Notes under the pieces: generated by a model
The model's database searches: none
What the model was told of the DNA's origin: nothing
Seen by the model: only the letters and a program-made list of their open reading frames with translations
Program-made: the position numbers and the translations under genes
Assembly: GCF_009932335.1 (NCBI RefSeq)
Contig: NZ_BLJF01000001.1
Span: 2,790,001-2,854,000 of the forward strand
DNA from: Pseudomonas asiatica
GTDB lineage: Bacteria; Pseudomonadota; Gammaproteobacteria; Pseudomonadales; Pseudomonadaceae
DNA: 64,000 bases
Direction: 5' to 3'
Part shown: positions 1 through 9,194 of the stretch, piece by piece
How positions within the stretch are numbered: position 1 is the stretch's first letter
Layout of the letters: every line of letters begins with the position of its first letter

Positions 1-71
1 GCCGCGAGTACAAGCGCCAGTTCGCCCGCAGCCCGGGGGATGAATTGCCGTACCAGAGCCTGCCGGTGTAA
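1..71 (+). CDS. AraC-type regulator, C-terminal end (partial)
   Basis: Only the last 22 codons are in the window, read in the frame that ends with TAA at 69-71. The tail contains REYKRQFARSPGDE, which resembles the end of an AraC/XylS DNA-binding domain, where a Tyr-Arg/Lys-Arg-Phe motif closes the second helix-turn-helix. The rest of the gene lies upstream of the window, so ligand and targets cannot be judged. The AraC call is inference from this short motif. Confidence 0.5.
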   Translation, partial: REYKRQFARSPGDELPYQSLPV

Positions 72-84
72 TCGCCTGCCCTGG

Positions 85-190
85 CCCCATCGCCGGCAAG
101 CCGGCTCCCACAGGGACTACACATGGCTTGAAACCGATGCGGTTGATGTGGGAGCCGGCTTGCCGGCGATGGGCTGCAGAGCAGCCCCGG
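85..190. repeat. Paired REP elements (inverted)
   Basis: Two copies of a REP-like palindrome (core gccggcaagccggctcccaca) face each other at about 85-115 and 147-190, the second followed by a short gctgcagagcagc hairpin. Such inverted REP pairs are characteristic of P. putida-group intergenic regions. They lie between the AraC-type and TetR genes and may stabilise or terminate transcripts. Confidence 0.8.
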
Positions 191-203
191 CACTCTCAAG
201 GCT

Positions 204-800
204 TCATTGCCGCTCGACCATCGCCACTATTGCTGCCCGCAATTCGGCCTTGGCCTGCCCCACCTCCAGTTCCCCCGCAGCAGCCGCCTGCGACAAGGCA
301 TCCGCCGCCCCCACCAGCAAGCGCATGCCCGCCACCCCGATGTTGCCACTGGGCGAAAACCTGGCCAACGCCTCACGGCATTTGTCCAGAAACGGCTGTT
401 CATAGGCCCGCTTCAGCGCTTCCATTTCCGGCGAGCCGGCCAATGCCGCCGACACTCCGGGTATCTCCAGCCCCTGGCTCATCACACAGTCCACATACGC
501 CTCGGCAATCACCCCGGCGCGGCTGGCCAGGCTAGCGTCACAACGCGCCAGCGCCTGCTCCAGCATCCGCGACTGCCGTGCATCGTATTGCTGGTACAGC
601 GCCACCAACAACCCGGTCCGGGTCTCGAAATGGTCATAGACCACCGGCTTGGTCACCCCCGCCTGCTCGGCCAAACGCCCCAGGCTCAAGGCATCGGTGC
701 CCTCCTCCCGTACCAGCTGCCAGGCCACATCGAGCAACTGCAGACGGCGCTCTTCGCGGCTCAGTCGCTTGCGCGAGCGGCCTTGATCATCGCTTGACAT
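204..800 (-). CDS. TetR family transcriptional regulator
   Basis: A 198-residue protein with an N-terminal TetR helix-turn-helix at about residues 39-58 (LSLGRLAEQAGVTKPVVYDH), followed by a helical ligand-binding domain rich in Ala and Leu. Length is normal for the family. The gene is transcribed away from the quinone-reductase gene at 894, and the 93-bp gap contains two GTAACTTAC palindromes that look like its operator. It probably represses itself and the divergent flavoprotein gene; the ligand is unknown. The class is clear from the motif, the target is inference. Confidence 0.9.
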   Translation of the reverse strand: MSSDDQGRSRKRLSREERRLQLLDVAWQLVREEGTDALSLGRLAEQAGVTKPVVYDHFETRTGLLVALYQQYDARQSRMLEQALARCDASLASRAGVIAEAYVDCVMSQGLEIPGVSAALAGSPEMEALKRAYEQPFLDKCREALARFSPSGNIGVAGMRLLVGAADALSQAAAAGELEVGQAKAELRAAIVAMVERQ

Positions 801-816
801 CGTTTACCTACCAAAA

Positions 817-839
817 GTAACTTACTAAACGTAACTTAC
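817..839. promoter_or_regulatory. Predicted TetR operator, two tandem GTAACTTAC palindromes
   Basis: Two identical 9-bp palindromes (GTAA-N-TTAC) occur at 817-825 and 831-839, 14 bp apart start to start, flanked by CGTTTA at 801-806 and TAAACG at 826-831. They sit between the divergent TetR gene (start 800) and the oxidoreductase gene (start 894), the usual place for a TetR-family operator. The repeats are seen; binding is inferred. Confidence 0.65.
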
Positions 840-893
840 CTTGAGTATATAGCGCTCTGGGTAACCCTGCATCCCAATCTTGGAGAGCCCACC

Positions 894-1490
894 ATGCATG
901 CCCTGATCGTCGTCGGTCATCACGACCCGCAATCCCTCACCCATGCCCTGGCCCGACAGATCGCCGCCGGCCTGGCCAACGCCGGCCACGGCAGCGAAAT
1001 CGCCGACCTGGCCAGTGAAGGTTGCGACACGCGTTTCGGCCTGGCCGACCATGCGGTGCACCGCAGGCTGGCAGCCCCGCCAGCGGATGTACTCAGGGAG
1101 CAGGCGCGTATTGAACGCGCCGATGCGCTGGTGCTGGTCTACCCCATCTATTGGTGGTCGCTGCCGGCCTTGCTCAAAGGCTGGGTCGAGCGGGTGTTCA
1201 GCAATGGCTGGGCCTTCGATTATGAAGGGGGCATCACCGTCAAGAAGTTGCGCGGCATGAAGGTGCACCTGGTCGGTGTCGCCGGTGCCGACAGCGGCAC
1301 TTTCGAACGTCACGGCTATGGCGAGGCGATGCGCGTGCAGATCGAGCACGGCATCTTCGACTACTGCGGCGCCGAGGTGCTCAGCTCCACCCTGCTGGAC
1401 GACAGCGAAGGCGCAGCCCCGGCACTGCACCTGCACACTGCACGCACGCTGGGCGAGCAGATGTTCGCAGACTGCGAGGCCATGGCCTGA
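894..1490 (+). CDS. NAD(P)H dehydrogenase (quinone), flavodoxin-like fold
   Basis: A 198-residue cytoplasmic protein of the NQO/KefF/MdaB flavodoxin-like family. The N-terminus (MHALIVVGHHDPQSLTHAL) gives the first beta strand and phosphate-binding loop, and residues 83-102 (YPIYWWSLPALLKGWVERVF) are the typical FMN/FAD-contact stretch. These enzymes reduce quinones by two electrons to limit redox cycling. The gene diverges from a TetR regulator with a shared operator-like region, so it is probably induced by an electrophile or quinone. The start is preceded by TTGGAGAGCCCACC, a good ribosome site. Substrate unknown. Confidence 0.88.
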   Translation: MHALIVVGHHDPQSLTHALARQIAAGLANAGHGSEIADLASEGCDTRFGLADHAVHRRLAAPPADVLREQARIERADALVLVYPIYWWSLPALLKGWVERVFSNGWAFDYEGGITVKKLRGMKVHLVGVAGADSGTFERHGYGEAMRVQIEHGIFDYCGAEVLSSTLLDDSEGAAPALHLHTARTLGEQMFADCEAMA

Positions 1491-1491
1491 A

Positions 1492-2037
1492 TCAGCCTGA
1501 AAGCGGCCATTGCGCCAATGGCCAGTAAGCGCCCTTGCGCGACTCGTACAGTGTGAAATGGCGGGCGGCGAGGTAGAAATCCGGCGCGCTGCTGGCCTCT
1601 GGCGGCTGGCCGCGGTAATCCCTGGCCAGCGTCAGGTGCGGGCGATACTCGCGGTCGGCCGCTTCCACCCCCAACGGCAGCAGCGCCTGCTGCAAGCTGT
1701 ACACCAGTTGCAACAGGGCCGGTGGGGTCTGCTGCGCCTCCAGCACCAGTGCACTGGCCCGCTGCCACACCTGCAGGCGGTCCAGCAACAACCGTGGTGC
1801 CGTGGCCGGTAGCGCCAGCTGGTCGACCACCGCGCAAATAGCAGGCACATGGGCGGTATCCACATCGCCGAGAAACAGCAGTGTCACATGGAAGTTGGCG
1901 GCCGGCACCGGCTTGCCGCTGCGCAGGTTCAGGCCACGTCGCCACTGGGCCAGGGCGCGGCGCTGGGCATCGCTGACCGGCAAGGCGAAGAACAGGCGCT
2001 TGAATGGTTTTTCGATACGTCCGCTGACCGGTGTCAT
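1492..2037 (-). CDS. thpR: RNA 2',3'-cyclic phosphodiesterase (LigT/ThpR family)
   Basis: A 181-residue member of the 2H phosphoesterase superfamily. Both catalytic H-x-T-L motifs are present: HVTLLFLG near residue 50 and HLTLARD near residue 138. Family enzymes open 2',3'-cyclic phosphate ends of RNA and can ligate tRNA halves in vitro. I chose ATG 2037 because GAGGAG lies seven bases upstream; a longer reading from a TTG at 2052 would consume that ribosome site. It converges on the quinone reductase, with stop codons almost touching. The physiological RNA target is not evident here. Confidence 0.88.
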   Translation of the reverse strand: MTPVSGRIEKPFKRLFFALPVSDAQRRALAQWRRGLNLRSGKPVPAANFHVTLLFLGDVDTAHVPAICAVVDQLALPATAPRLLLDRLQVWQRASALVLEAQQTPPALLQLVYSLQQALLPLGVEAADREYRPHLTLARDYRGQPPEASSAPDFYLAARHFTLYESRKGAYWPLAQWPLSG

Positions 2038-2161
2038 CGTGCCGCTCCTCAAGATGGCAAAGCACGTACTGATGCGTTGGGAAACCCGCAGGTCTGTCAG
2101 TTTCGCGGGCAGGCACCCAAACCATACGCTGAGGCCTCAATTCAATCACATAGATACGGCC

Positions 2162-2962
2162 ATGAAACAGCAACAGCAAACACGGAATACCCAGCCTGCC
2201 ATGCAAGCGAAACTGAAGTGGGGCAACCAGCGTGAGCGCGAGTTCACGACTGATGTCATAGATACAGATGTCAGTAATGGCAACCGCTCATTTTTCGCCA
2301 TTCAGTACACGGAGGGATCAGATACCGCTTATAGCTATATATTCCTGAATATCCCGGAACGTTACCTGGTGGCGGGCGCATCCCTCAAGATCGGTGCAGG
2401 CGAGAAAGCCGAGATCAACGCCTATTTCGGTTCGACTTCGATTGGTCGCTCAGGTTGGGCGACCGGGGGCTCAATCGATATTACCGAGATGGATGAGGCT
2501 TCCAAGGCATTTGCCGCAACGTTCCACTACACCATTGAACACACCATGGGCATGGTCGAGATCGTGGATGGCTCGTTGTCCTTGTCACTGGCCGACGATG
2601 CAAGGACCAACGGCACCGGCCAGGTCACCGCCAACCTCGACCCCGCCATTTTCCCCTCGCTGGGTAACCTTGACGCTCAAACCATCGAATCCAAGATACT
2701 TCAGGACGGCCGCATCCAACTCATCGCCAGACAGCAAGTGGACAACGCAATCCAAGGCATCATGATGCTGTTCAGTGAACAACATGCACGCCTGTTCTTC
2801 TCGATTGGCGGTATGCACTATCTCTTGAGCGGGGGCCGCCTGCAGCATGAGTGGAACGTGGATAAAAAGACCCTGACCGCCGACTTTACTGATTATGTAG
2901 TCAGTTACCAAGGCAGGGACCATCGCATCACGGATGGCCGCATCGAGGTCACTCTGGCCTGA
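2162..2962 (+). CDS. Hypothetical protein, 266 aa
   Basis: I do not recognise this protein. From ATG 2162 it is 266 residues, begins with a Gln-rich stretch (MKQQQQ), has no signal peptide and no obvious membrane segment, and is rich in alternating polar and hydrophobic residues suggestive of beta sheet (for example FFAIQYTEGSDTAYSYIFLN). The reading frame stays open upstream to 1802, but that part lies antisense to thpR and is probably not coding. A strong stem-loop follows at 2974-3014, which suggests an independent transcript. Real gene likely; function unknown. Confidence 0.65.
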   Translation: MKQQQQTRNTQPAMQAKLKWGNQREREFTTDVIDTDVSNGNRSFFAIQYTEGSDTAYSYIFLNIPERYLVAGASLKIGAGEKAEINAYFGSTSIGRSGWATGGSIDITEMDEASKAFAATFHYTIEHTMGMVEIVDGSLSLSLADDARTNGTGQVTANLDPAIFPSLGNLDAQTIESKILQDGRIQLIARQQVDNAIQGIMMLFSEQHARLFFSIGGMHYLLSGGRLQHEWNVDKKTLTADFTDYVVSYQGRDHRITDGRIEVTLA

Positions 2963-2973
2963 TGCATCGCCAT

Positions 2974-3014
2974 GCAGACCTTGGTACAGCGGTGACGCTT
3001 GTACCAAGGTCTGC
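2974..3014. terminator. Long stem-loop, 14-bp perfect arms, without T-run
   Basis: GCAGACCTTGGTAC at 2974-2987 is exactly complementary to GTACCAAGGTCTGC at 3001-3014, with a 13-base loop. It lies directly after the stop codon at 2962. There is no oligo-T tail, so it may be a transcript-end stabiliser or a weak terminator. Confidence 0.55.
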
Positions 3015-3110
3015 CATCGCTGCGTAACATTCTCCTACAAAGCATCGGCTCGATTGTTTATGCTGGCGGGCTTAGCCATCACGCATGGCCATTACTTGAC
3101 GTATCCGCCC

Positions 3111-4010
3111 ATGAAAATCGCCTTAGTCCTCATCTTCATCCTCTCGATCGCCTATGTTCACCTGCGCGGTCGCGTCCGCCACAAGCTGACCCGTCAGCTG
3201 GGCGACCACTCCAGCTTCCTGGCGCCGATCAACAGCTTCCTGTACCTGTTTTCCCGGCACCCTGCAAAGCCGTACCTGCCGGTGGAGGCCTTCCCCGAAC
3301 TGCAGACGCTGCAGGACCATTGGCAGGAAATCCGCCAGGAAGCCCAGCAACTGCTGCATGTGGGTGAAATCAAGAAGTCCGACAATTACGATGATGTCGG
3401 TTTCAACTCATTCTTCAAGACCGGCTGGAAGCGCTTCTACCTGAAGTGGTACGGCGAAAGCCACCCGTCGGCGATGACCCTGTGCCCACGCACCACCGAG
3501 TTGCTCAAAGGCATCGGCACGGTCAAGGCCGCCATGTTCGCCACCCTGCCACCGGGCGCCAAGCTGGTGCGCCACCGCGACCCGTATGCCGGCTCGTACC
3601 GCTACCACCTGGGCCTGGACACGCCGAACGACGATGGCTGCTACATCGATGTGGACGGTGAGAAATATTCCTGGCGCGATGGCGAGGGCGTGGTCTTCGA
3701 CGAGACCTACATCCACTACGCGGCCAATACCACCGAGCACAACCGCATCATCCTGTTCTGCGACGTGGAACGCCCGCTCAAGTACCGCTGGGCAACCGCG
3801 TTCAACCGCTGGTTCAGCCGCAACGTCATGGCCGCTGCCGCCGCCCCCAACGATGCCGGCGACAAGACCGGTGGCATCAACCGGCTGTTCACCCGCATCT
3901 ACAAGATCCGCGAACGTGGCAAGGCGCTGAAGAAGCGCAACCGCACGCGCTACTATCTGGAGAAGTGGGCGTTCGTCGCGGCGTTGGTGCTGGTGTTCAT
4001 CTATATCTGA
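3111..4010 (+). CDS. lpxO: LpxO-type lipid A / aspartyl beta-hydroxylase
   Basis: A 299-residue Fe(II)/2-oxoglutarate dioxygenase of the aspartyl/asparaginyl beta-hydroxylase family. An N-terminal membrane segment (residues 2-16) and a C-terminal one (WAFVAALVLVFIYI) flank the catalytic domain, as in LpxO, which 2-hydroxylates the secondary laurate of lipid A at the inner membrane. Iron-ligand motifs are visible: HRDPYAGSYRYHLGLD and, about 50 residues later, YIHYAANTTEHNRIILF. ATG 3111 is preferred; the longer open frame upstream overlaps the hairpin. The lipid A role is inferred from topology and family; a peptide substrate cannot be excluded. Confidence 0.85.
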   Translation: MKIALVLIFILSIAYVHLRGRVRHKLTRQLGDHSSFLAPINSFLYLFSRHPAKPYLPVEAFPELQTLQDHWQEIRQEAQQLLHVGEIKKSDNYDDVGFNSFFKTGWKRFYLKWYGESHPSAMTLCPRTTELLKGIGTVKAAMFATLPPGAKLVRHRDPYAGSYRYHLGLDTPNDDGCYIDVDGEKYSWRDGEGVVFDETYIHYAANTTEHNRIILFCDVERPLKYRWATAFNRWFSRNVMAAAAAPNDAGDKTGGINRLFTRIYKIRERGKALKKRNRTRYYLEKWAFVAALVLVFIYI

Positions 4011-4018
4011 TCGATATG

Positions 4019-4050
4019 GTTGCGCGCAGTCCAAAGGCCTGCGCGCAACC
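4019..4050. terminator. Inverted repeat after lpxO
   Basis: GGTTGCGCGCAG and CTGCGCGCAACC form perfect 12-bp arms around a short loop, eight bases after the lpxO stop. There is only a weak AACCAAAG tail, so termination may be Rho-assisted or the hairpin may protect the mRNA 3' end. Confidence 0.55.
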
Positions 4051-4129
4051 AACCAAAGTACAAGCCTCACACTTTCCACTCTTCGACTAGCCTGAAAGCT
4101 CCACTCGCAACCTCCCCAAGGTGAAGACG

Positions 4130-4474
4130 ATGAGCATGATGGACTGGGACGCCTACCGTAAGCAGTTGATGGCCGGCATCGGCGATCTCAAGCAGCTATC
4201 CCCTGACACCGTGGCTGGCTACATGACCGCCAGCGGCGCAGGGGCCAAGACCAACCACCTGGACGCCAAGACCCGCGAGCTGATCTCCCTTGCCGTGGCC
4301 GTGACCACCCGCTGCGATGGCTGCATCGCCGTGCATTCACAGCAGGCCGTCAAACACGGCGCCAGCCGCGAGGAAATCGCCGAGGCCCTGGGCGTGGCCG
4401 TGGCGATGAATGCCGGCGCCGCGCTGGTCTACTCGGCACGTGCCATGGATGCAGTGGGCAAGGCCAACAGCTGA
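4130..4474 (+). CDS. AhpD-like / carboxymuconolactone decarboxylase family protein
   Basis: A 114-residue all-helical protein with the AhpD-type redox motif TRCDGCIAVH (Cys-x-x-Cys followed by His three residues later). Relatives act as alkylhydroperoxidases or thiol-disulfide reductases. The ATG at 4130 is preferred because AAGGTGAAG precedes it at proper spacing; a GTG at 4121 would add three residues. The gene is followed after 78 bp by an acetyltransferase on the same strand. Specific electron donor and substrate are unknown. Confidence 0.85.
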   Translation: MSMMDWDAYRKQLMAGIGDLKQLSPDTVAGYMTASGAGAKTNHLDAKTRELISLAVAVTTRCDGCIAVHSQQAVKHGASREEIAEALGVAVAMNAGAALVYSARAMDAVGKANS

Positions 4475-4552
4475 GCGCAAATGGCGTCGCCGCCCTTGCG
4501 CGACGGCGCCGCGCCACCCAGACTGGGCGGCCCAGCCCTTGCAGGAACCCGC

Positions 4553-5122
4553 ATGATCCACATCCGCCCCATGACGCCGGAAGACTTCGAGCGCTTCTGG
4601 CCCACCTTCCAGGCCGTCGTACAAGCCCGTGAAACCTACGCATTCGACCCGGCCCTCAGCTTTGAACAGGCCCGCCAGCTGTGGCTGGAACTGCCCATGC
4701 GCACATTCGTGGCCGAGGAAGACGGCGCGATGCTGGGGTCGTATTACCTCAAGGCCAATGCCGCCGGGCCCGGTGGGCACGTGGGCAATTGCGGCTACAT
4801 GGTCTGTGAAACGGCACGCGGCCGCGGCGTCGCGCGCTTGATGTGCGAGCACTCACAGAAACAGGCACGCCAGGAGGGCTTTCTGGCCCTGCAGTTCAAC
4901 TCGGTGGTGGCCACCAACGAGGTAGCGGTGGCGCTGTGGCACAAGCTGGGCTTCGAAACCGTTGGCCGCTTGCCCAAGGCCTATCGCCATGCCCGCCTGG
5001 GGCTGGTGGACTGCCTGGTGATGTACAAGTGGCTGGCGGACGAGCCGGTAGTGGAGAAGCCGCCACTGCTGATCGGACGCAAGAACATCGAGGCGCGGGT
5101 GTCGCGGCGGCGCGGGCGCTGA
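4553..5122 (+). CDS. GNAT family N-acetyltransferase
   Basis: A 189-residue single-domain GNAT. It starts MIHIRPMTPEDFERF, typical of strand 1 and helix 1. The acetyl-CoA pyrophosphate loop appears as ARGRGVARLM near residues 88-97, and the final strand region LWHKLGFETVGRLP is the usual end of the fold. Relatives acetylate small amines, amino acids or protein N-termini; the acceptor is not predictable. It ends in an Arg-rich tail (VSRRRGR). It may be co-transcribed with the AhpD-like gene. Confidence 0.87.
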   Translation: MIHIRPMTPEDFERFWPTFQAVVQARETYAFDPALSFEQARQLWLELPMRTFVAEEDGAMLGSYYLKANAAGPGGHVGNCGYMVCETARGRGVARLMCEHSQKQARQEGFLALQFNSVVATNEVAVALWHKLGFETVGRLPKAYRHARLGLVDCLVMYKWLADEPVVEKPPLLIGRKNIEARVSRRRGR

Positions 5123-5200
5123 CTTCTTCAGGCCGCCCTGCTCGACGAAGGTCTATGGTAAAGTCGCGCCCTTTTTGAACATGCTGGGATATCGTTGCAC

Positions 5201-6412
5201 ATGACCCCCGTCCTCCGCTTCCTCAACCGCACCAGCCTGGTGACGCAGATCGTCATCGGCCTGATCGCCGGCATCGCCCTGGCCCTGCTTGCGCCCGCCA
5301 TCGCCCGCGACATGGCCTTCCTCGGGAAAGTCTTCGTCAGCGCCCTCAAGGCGGTGGCGCCCGTGCTGGTGTTCATTCTGGTCATGGCATCGATCGCCAA
5401 CCACCGTCACGGCCAGGAAACCCATATTCGCCCGATCCTCTGGCTGTACCTGCTGGGCACCTTCAGCGCAGCGGTAGTCGCCGTGGTCGCCAGCATGCTG
5501 TTCCCGTCCAACCTGGTGCTGACTACCAGCGACGCTGCGCTGAGCGCGCCGGGGGGCATTACCGAGGTGCTGCAGAACCTGCTGCTGAGTGCGGTCGACA
5601 ACCCGATCAACGCCCTGCTCAACGCCAACTTCATCGGCGTACTGACCTGGGCCATCGGCCTGGGCGTAGCCCTGCGCCATGCCGGCGAAACCACCCGCAC
5701 CGTGGTAGAGGACCTGTCCAATGGCGTGACCCTGATCGTACGCGTGGTCATCCGCTTCGCCCCGGTGGGCATCTTTGGCCTGGTCAGCGCCACGCTGGCC
5801 CAATCGGGCCTGGGCGCCCTGCTCGGCTACCTGCACCTGCTGGCGGTGCTGATCGGCTGCATGCTGTTCGTGGCGCTGGTGATGAACCCGCTGATCGTAT
5901 ATTGGAAAATCCGCCGCAACCCCTACCCGCTGACCCTGCTCTGCCTGCGCGAAAGCGGTATCACCGCGTTCTTCACTCGCAGCTCGGCAGCCAACATCCC
6001 GGTCAACCTGGCCCTGTCGGAGCGCCTTGGCCTGCATGAGGACACCTATTCGGTGTCGATCCCGCTGGGTGCGACCATCAACATGGCCGGCGCCGCCATC
6101 ACCATTACCGTGCTGACCCTGGCGGCGGTGCATACTCTGGGTATTATGGTGGACCTGCCGACCGCCGTGCTGCTCAGCGTGGTGGCGGCGGTCTGTGCCT
6201 GCGGCGCCTCGGGCGTGGCCGGTGGCTCGCTCCTGCTGATTCCACTGGCGTGCAGCCTGTTTGGTATCCCTAGCGAAATTGCCATGCAAGTGGTGGCGGT
6301 TGGCTTCATCATCGGCGTGCTGCAGGATTCGGCCGAGACGGCGCTGAATTCTTCGACCGATGTGCTGTTTACCGCGGCGGCGTGCCAGGCTGAAGAGCGG
6401 CGCAACGCTTGA
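5201..6412 (+). CDS. sstT: Serine/threonine:sodium symporter SstT
   Basis: A 403-residue inner-membrane transporter of the dicarboxylate/amino acid:cation symporter family. The opening [18 protein letters not shown] and the conserved stretch [16 protein letters not shown] followed by [13 protein letters not shown] (the two-hairpin substrate and sodium site) match SstT, which imports serine and threonine with Na+. Length is normal. ATG 5201 is chosen over a TTG two codons upstream. It appears monocistronic, ending before a REP pair. Confidence 0.92.
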   Translation: MTPVLRFLNRTSLVTQIVIGLIAGIALALLAPAIARDMAFLGKVFVSALKAVAPVLVFILVMASIANHRHGQETHIRPILWLYLLGTFSAAVVAVVASMLFPSNLVLTTSDAALSAPGGITEVLQNLLLSAVDNPINALLNANFIGVLTWAIGLGVALRHAGETTRTVVEDLSNGVTLIVRVVIRFAPVGIFGLVSATLAQSGLGALLGYLHLLAVLIGCMLFVALVMNPLIVYWKIRRNPYPLTLLCLRESGITAFFTRSSAANIPVNLALSERLGLHEDTYSVSIPLGATINMAGAAITITVLTLAAVHTLGIMVDLPTAVLLSVVAAVCACGASGVAGGSLLLIPLACSLFGIPSEIAMQVVAVGFIIGVLQDSAETALNSSTDVLFTAAACQAEERRNA

Positions 6413-6414
6413 GT

Positions 6415-6523
6415 TTGCCGGGGCCGCTTTGCGGCCCTTTCGCAGGCAAGCCAGCCCCCACAGGGATAGTGCCGGCCTTACGGCTTGTGCTGTACCTGTG
6501 GGAGCTGGCTTGCCGGCGATGAT
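6415..6523. repeat. Paired REP elements (inverted)
   Basis: An inverted pair: ccctttcgcaggcaagccagcccccacaggg at about 6436-6465 and cctgtgggagctggcttgccggcgatga near 6497-6523. It directly follows sstT and includes a small ggccgctttgcggcc hairpin that may help end the transcript. Confidence 0.78.
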
Positions 6524-6591
6524 CCCAGTGATTGCTTAAGCCTGGCGCTTTACCTAGGCTAGTGGCCTTTCCCCAGCAATGAGACAGGGCC

Positions 6592-7239
6592 ATGTCAGAA
6601 CACGAAACCGCCGGCGAAGGCCGCTTCAACAGCATCGAGATCCGTATTCTCGGCTCGCTGATCGAGAAGCAGGCCACCAGCCCGGAAAGCTACCCGCTGA
6701 CCCTCAACGCCCTGGTCCTGGCCTGCAACCAGAAGACCAGTCGCGAGCCGGTCATGAACCTCACCCAAGGCCAGGTCGGCCAAGCCCTGCGCGCCCTCGA
6801 AGGGCAGGACATGACCCGCCTGCAGATGGGCAGCCGCGCCGACCGTTGGGAACAACGGGTGGACAAGGCGCTTGAGCTGGTGCCGGCGCAACTGGTGCTG
6901 ATGGGCCTGATGTTCCTGCGCGGGCCGCAAACCCTCAACGAACTGCTGACCCGCAGCAACCGCCTGCACGACTTCGACGACACCGAGCAGATCCAGCACC
7001 AGCTGGAGCGCCTGATCTCGCGCGGCCTGGCCTTGCACCTGCCGCGTCAGGCCGGCCAGCGCGAAGACCGTTACACCCATGCTTTGGGCGACCCGGCCGA
7101 AATCGAGGCAATCCTGGCTTCCCGGCAACAAGAAGGTGGGGCACGCAGCAGCGGCGGCAATGTGTCGGAAGAACGCATCGAAGCCCTCGAAGCCCGCATC
7201 GCGGCGCTGGAAGCACGCCTGGCCGAACTGGAAGGCTGA
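6592..7239 (+). CDS. YceH family protein (DUF480)
   Basis: A 215-residue protein of the DUF480/YceH family, which has a tandem winged-helix fold. The N-terminal [20 protein letters not shown] and [20 protein letters not shown] are hallmark sequences. After the second winged helix (about residue 165) comes a Gly/Ser-rich linker and a C-terminal Glu/Ala heptad stretch ([20 protein letters not shown]) that should form a short coiled coil. DNA binding is plausible from the fold but no molecular role is firmly established for the family. Confidence 0.9.
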   Translation: MSEHETAGEGRFNSIEIRILGSLIEKQATSPESYPLTLNALVLACNQKTSREPVMNLTQGQVGQALRALEGQDMTRLQMGSRADRWEQRVDKALELVPAQLVLMGLMFLRGPQTLNELLTRSNRLHDFDDTEQIQHQLERLISRGLALHLPRQAGQREDRYTHALGDPAEIEAILASRQQEGGARSSGGNVSEERIEALEARIAALEARLAELEG

Positions 7240-7243
7240 GCCG

Positions 7244-7432
7244 TCACGGCTCGGGGTCGGGGAAGTTGCGGCAGCTCTTGCGCTCGGCCAGCTCCCGGTC
7301 ACTGGGGCGCTGGTCGACGAACACGGTGCGGCCGTCGGCATAGATTTCCAGGTAGCCCCAGTGCAGGTCCTGCTCTTGCTGCCCGGGCTTTGGGGGGACT
7401 AGCCACCAGGGTTCGCGGCTGATCAGGGTCAT
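7244..7432 (-). CDS. Hypothetical small protein, 62 aa
   Basis: From ATG 7432 this encodes 62 residues beginning MTLISREPWWLVPPKPGQ. The start is chosen because AGGA lies nine bases upstream; a longer form from 7459 is possible. The composition (four Trp, many Pro and acidic residues) is protein-like and soluble. It converges on the YceH gene with four bases between stops. I do not recognise a family; the WGYLEIYADGRTVFVDQRPS segment looks like a small beta unit. Confidence 0.65.
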   Translation of the reverse strand: MTLISREPWWLVPPKPGQQEQDLHWGYLEIYADGRTVFVDQRPSDRELAERKSCRNFPDPEP

Positions 7433-7504
7433 GGATGTGATTCCTGAGGGTGTCTGCATTAATCATAGACATCCTCAGATTCAGCTTTGTCAGTTCTGAC
7501 GCAT

Positions 7505-7590
7505 TCGCGGGCATGCCCGCTCCTACAGGGTTCCTCACAAATCTCAAGACCTGTGCAGTACCTGTGGGAGCGGGCATGCCCGCGAAAGGG
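7505..7590. repeat. Paired REP elements (inverted)
   Basis: ttcgcgggcatgcccgctcctacaggg at about 7505-7530 and cctgtgggagcgggcatgcccgcgaa at 7561-7586 form an inverted pair between the small hypothetical gene and the end of ahpF. Confidence 0.82.
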
Positions 7591-7601
7591 CCGGTACAGG
7601 C

Positions 7602-9164
7602 TTATGCCGGTGCCGAAGTGCGGATCAGGTGGTCAAAGGCCGCCAGCGATGCCTTGGCCCCCTCACCCACCGCAATCACGATCTGCTTGTACGGCACAGT
7701 CGTCACGTCACCCGCCGCAAACACACCAGGGATGCTGGTCTGGCCCTTGGCATCGACGATGATCTCGCCACGTGGCGACAGCTCGACGGTGCCTTTCAGC
7801 CAGTCGGTGTTCGGCAGCAGGCCGATCTGCACGAAGATGCCCTCCAGCGCCACTTCATGCTGCTGGTCGGTGGTGCGGTCCTTGTAGCGCAGGCCAGTCA
7901 CCTTTTCGCCATTGCCAAGCACTTCGGTGGTCAGCGCACTGGTGATCACCTTCACGTTCGGCAGGCTGTGCAACTTGCGCTGCAGTACCGCATCGGCACG
8001 CAGCTGGCTGTCGAACTCGATCAGCGTTACCTGGGTGACGATACCCGCCAGGTCGATGGCCGCTTCCACACCCGAGTTGCCTCCACCGATCACCGCCACG
8101 CGCTTGCCCTTGAACAGTGGGCCGTCACAGTGCGGGCAGTAAGCCACGCCACGGGCGCGGTATTCCTGTTCGCCCGGCACGTTCATCTCACGCCAGCGGG
8201 CACCGGTAGCCAGGATCACGGTCTTGGCCTTGAGCGAGGCACCGCCGGCCAGACGTACTTCGTGCAGGCCGCCATCGGTGGCCGGGATCAGCGCTTCACC
8301 GCGCTGCAGGTTCATGATGTCCACGTCGTACTGCTTGACGTGCTCTTCCAGCGCCGTGGCCAGCTTCGGCCCTTCGGTTTCCTGTACCGAGATGAAGTTC
8401 TCGATGGCCAGGGTATCGAGCACCTGGCCGCCGAAACGCTCGGCCGCAATACCGGTGCGGATGCCTTTACGCGCGGCATAGATGGCTGCCGAGGCGCCGG
8501 CCGGGCCACCACCGACCACCAGCACATCGAAGGCGTCCTTGGCGTTGATCTTTTCGGCCTGACGGCTGCCTGCGTTGGTGTCGATCTTGCCGAGGATTTC
8601 TTCCAGGCCCATGCGGCCCTGGCCAAACACTTCGCCGTTCAGGTAAATGCTCGGCACCGCCATGATCTTGCGCGATTCCACTTCCGCCTGGAACAGCGCT
8701 CCATCGATGGCCACGTGGCGCACGTTGGGGTTGAGGACCGCCATCAGGTTCAGCGCCTGGACCACGTCCGGGCAGTTCTGGCACGACAGCGAGAAGTAGG
8801 TCTCGAAGGTGAACTCGCCTTCCAGCGCCTGGATCTGTTCGATCACTTCGGCACTGGCCTTGGACGGGTGGCCCCCGACCTGCAGCAGTGCCAGCACCAG
8901 CGAGGTAAATTCGTGGCCCATGGGGATGCCGGCGAAGCGCAGGTTTATGTCGGCTCCCGGGCGGTTCAGCGAGAACGATGGACGACGGGCATCGCTGCCG
9001 TCCGCGCTGAAGGTAATAAGGTTCGACAGGCTGGCAATTTCCACCAGCAGGTCGTGCAATTCGCGGGATTTCGCGCCGTCGTCGAGGGAGGCAACGATCT
9101 CGATCGGCTGGGTGACCCGCTCCAGGTAGGTTTTCAGTTGCGATTTAAGCGTGGCGTCCAACAT
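7602..9164 (-). CDS. ahpF: Alkyl hydroperoxide reductase subunit F
   Basis: A 520-residue flavoprotein disulfide reductase that passes electrons from NADH through FAD to AhpC. The N-terminal tandem thioredoxin-like domain carries Cys128-Gln-Asn-Cys131. An FAD-binding [10 protein letters not shown] motif is at about 218-227, and the thioredoxin-reductase-type Cys343-Pro-His-Cys346 is present. ATG 9164 ([10 protein letters not shown]) is the normal family start. It lies downstream of ahpC on the same strand, but a hairpin terminator separates them, so ahpF is probably expressed at a lower level or by readthrough. Confidence 0.96.
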   Translation of the reverse strand: MLDATLKSQLKTYLERVTQPIEIVASLDDGAKSRELHDLLVEIASLSNLITFSADGSDARRPSFSLNRPGADINLRFAGIPMGHEFTSLVLALLQVGGHPSKASAEVIEQIQALEGEFTFETYFSLSCQNCPDVVQALNLMAVLNPNVRHVAIDGALFQAEVESRKIMAVPSIYLNGEVFGQGRMGLEEILGKIDTNAGSRQAEKINAKDAFDVLVVGGGPAGASAAIYAARKGIRTGIAAERFGGQVLDTLAIENFISVQETEGPKLATALEEHVKQYDVDIMNLQRGEALIPATDGGLHEVRLAGGASLKAKTVILATGARWREMNVPGEQEYRARGVAYCPHCDGPLFKGKRVAVIGGGNSGVEAAIDLAGIVTQVTLIEFDSQLRADAVLQRKLHSLPNVKVITSALTTEVLGNGEKVTGLRYKDRTTDQQHEVALEGIFVQIGLLPNTDWLKGTVELSPRGEIIVDAKGQTSIPGVFAAGDVTTVPYKQIVIAVGEGAKASLAAFDHLIRTSAPA

Positions 9165-9194
9165 ACGGGCGATTCCTTTTTCAAAACTCGGATA

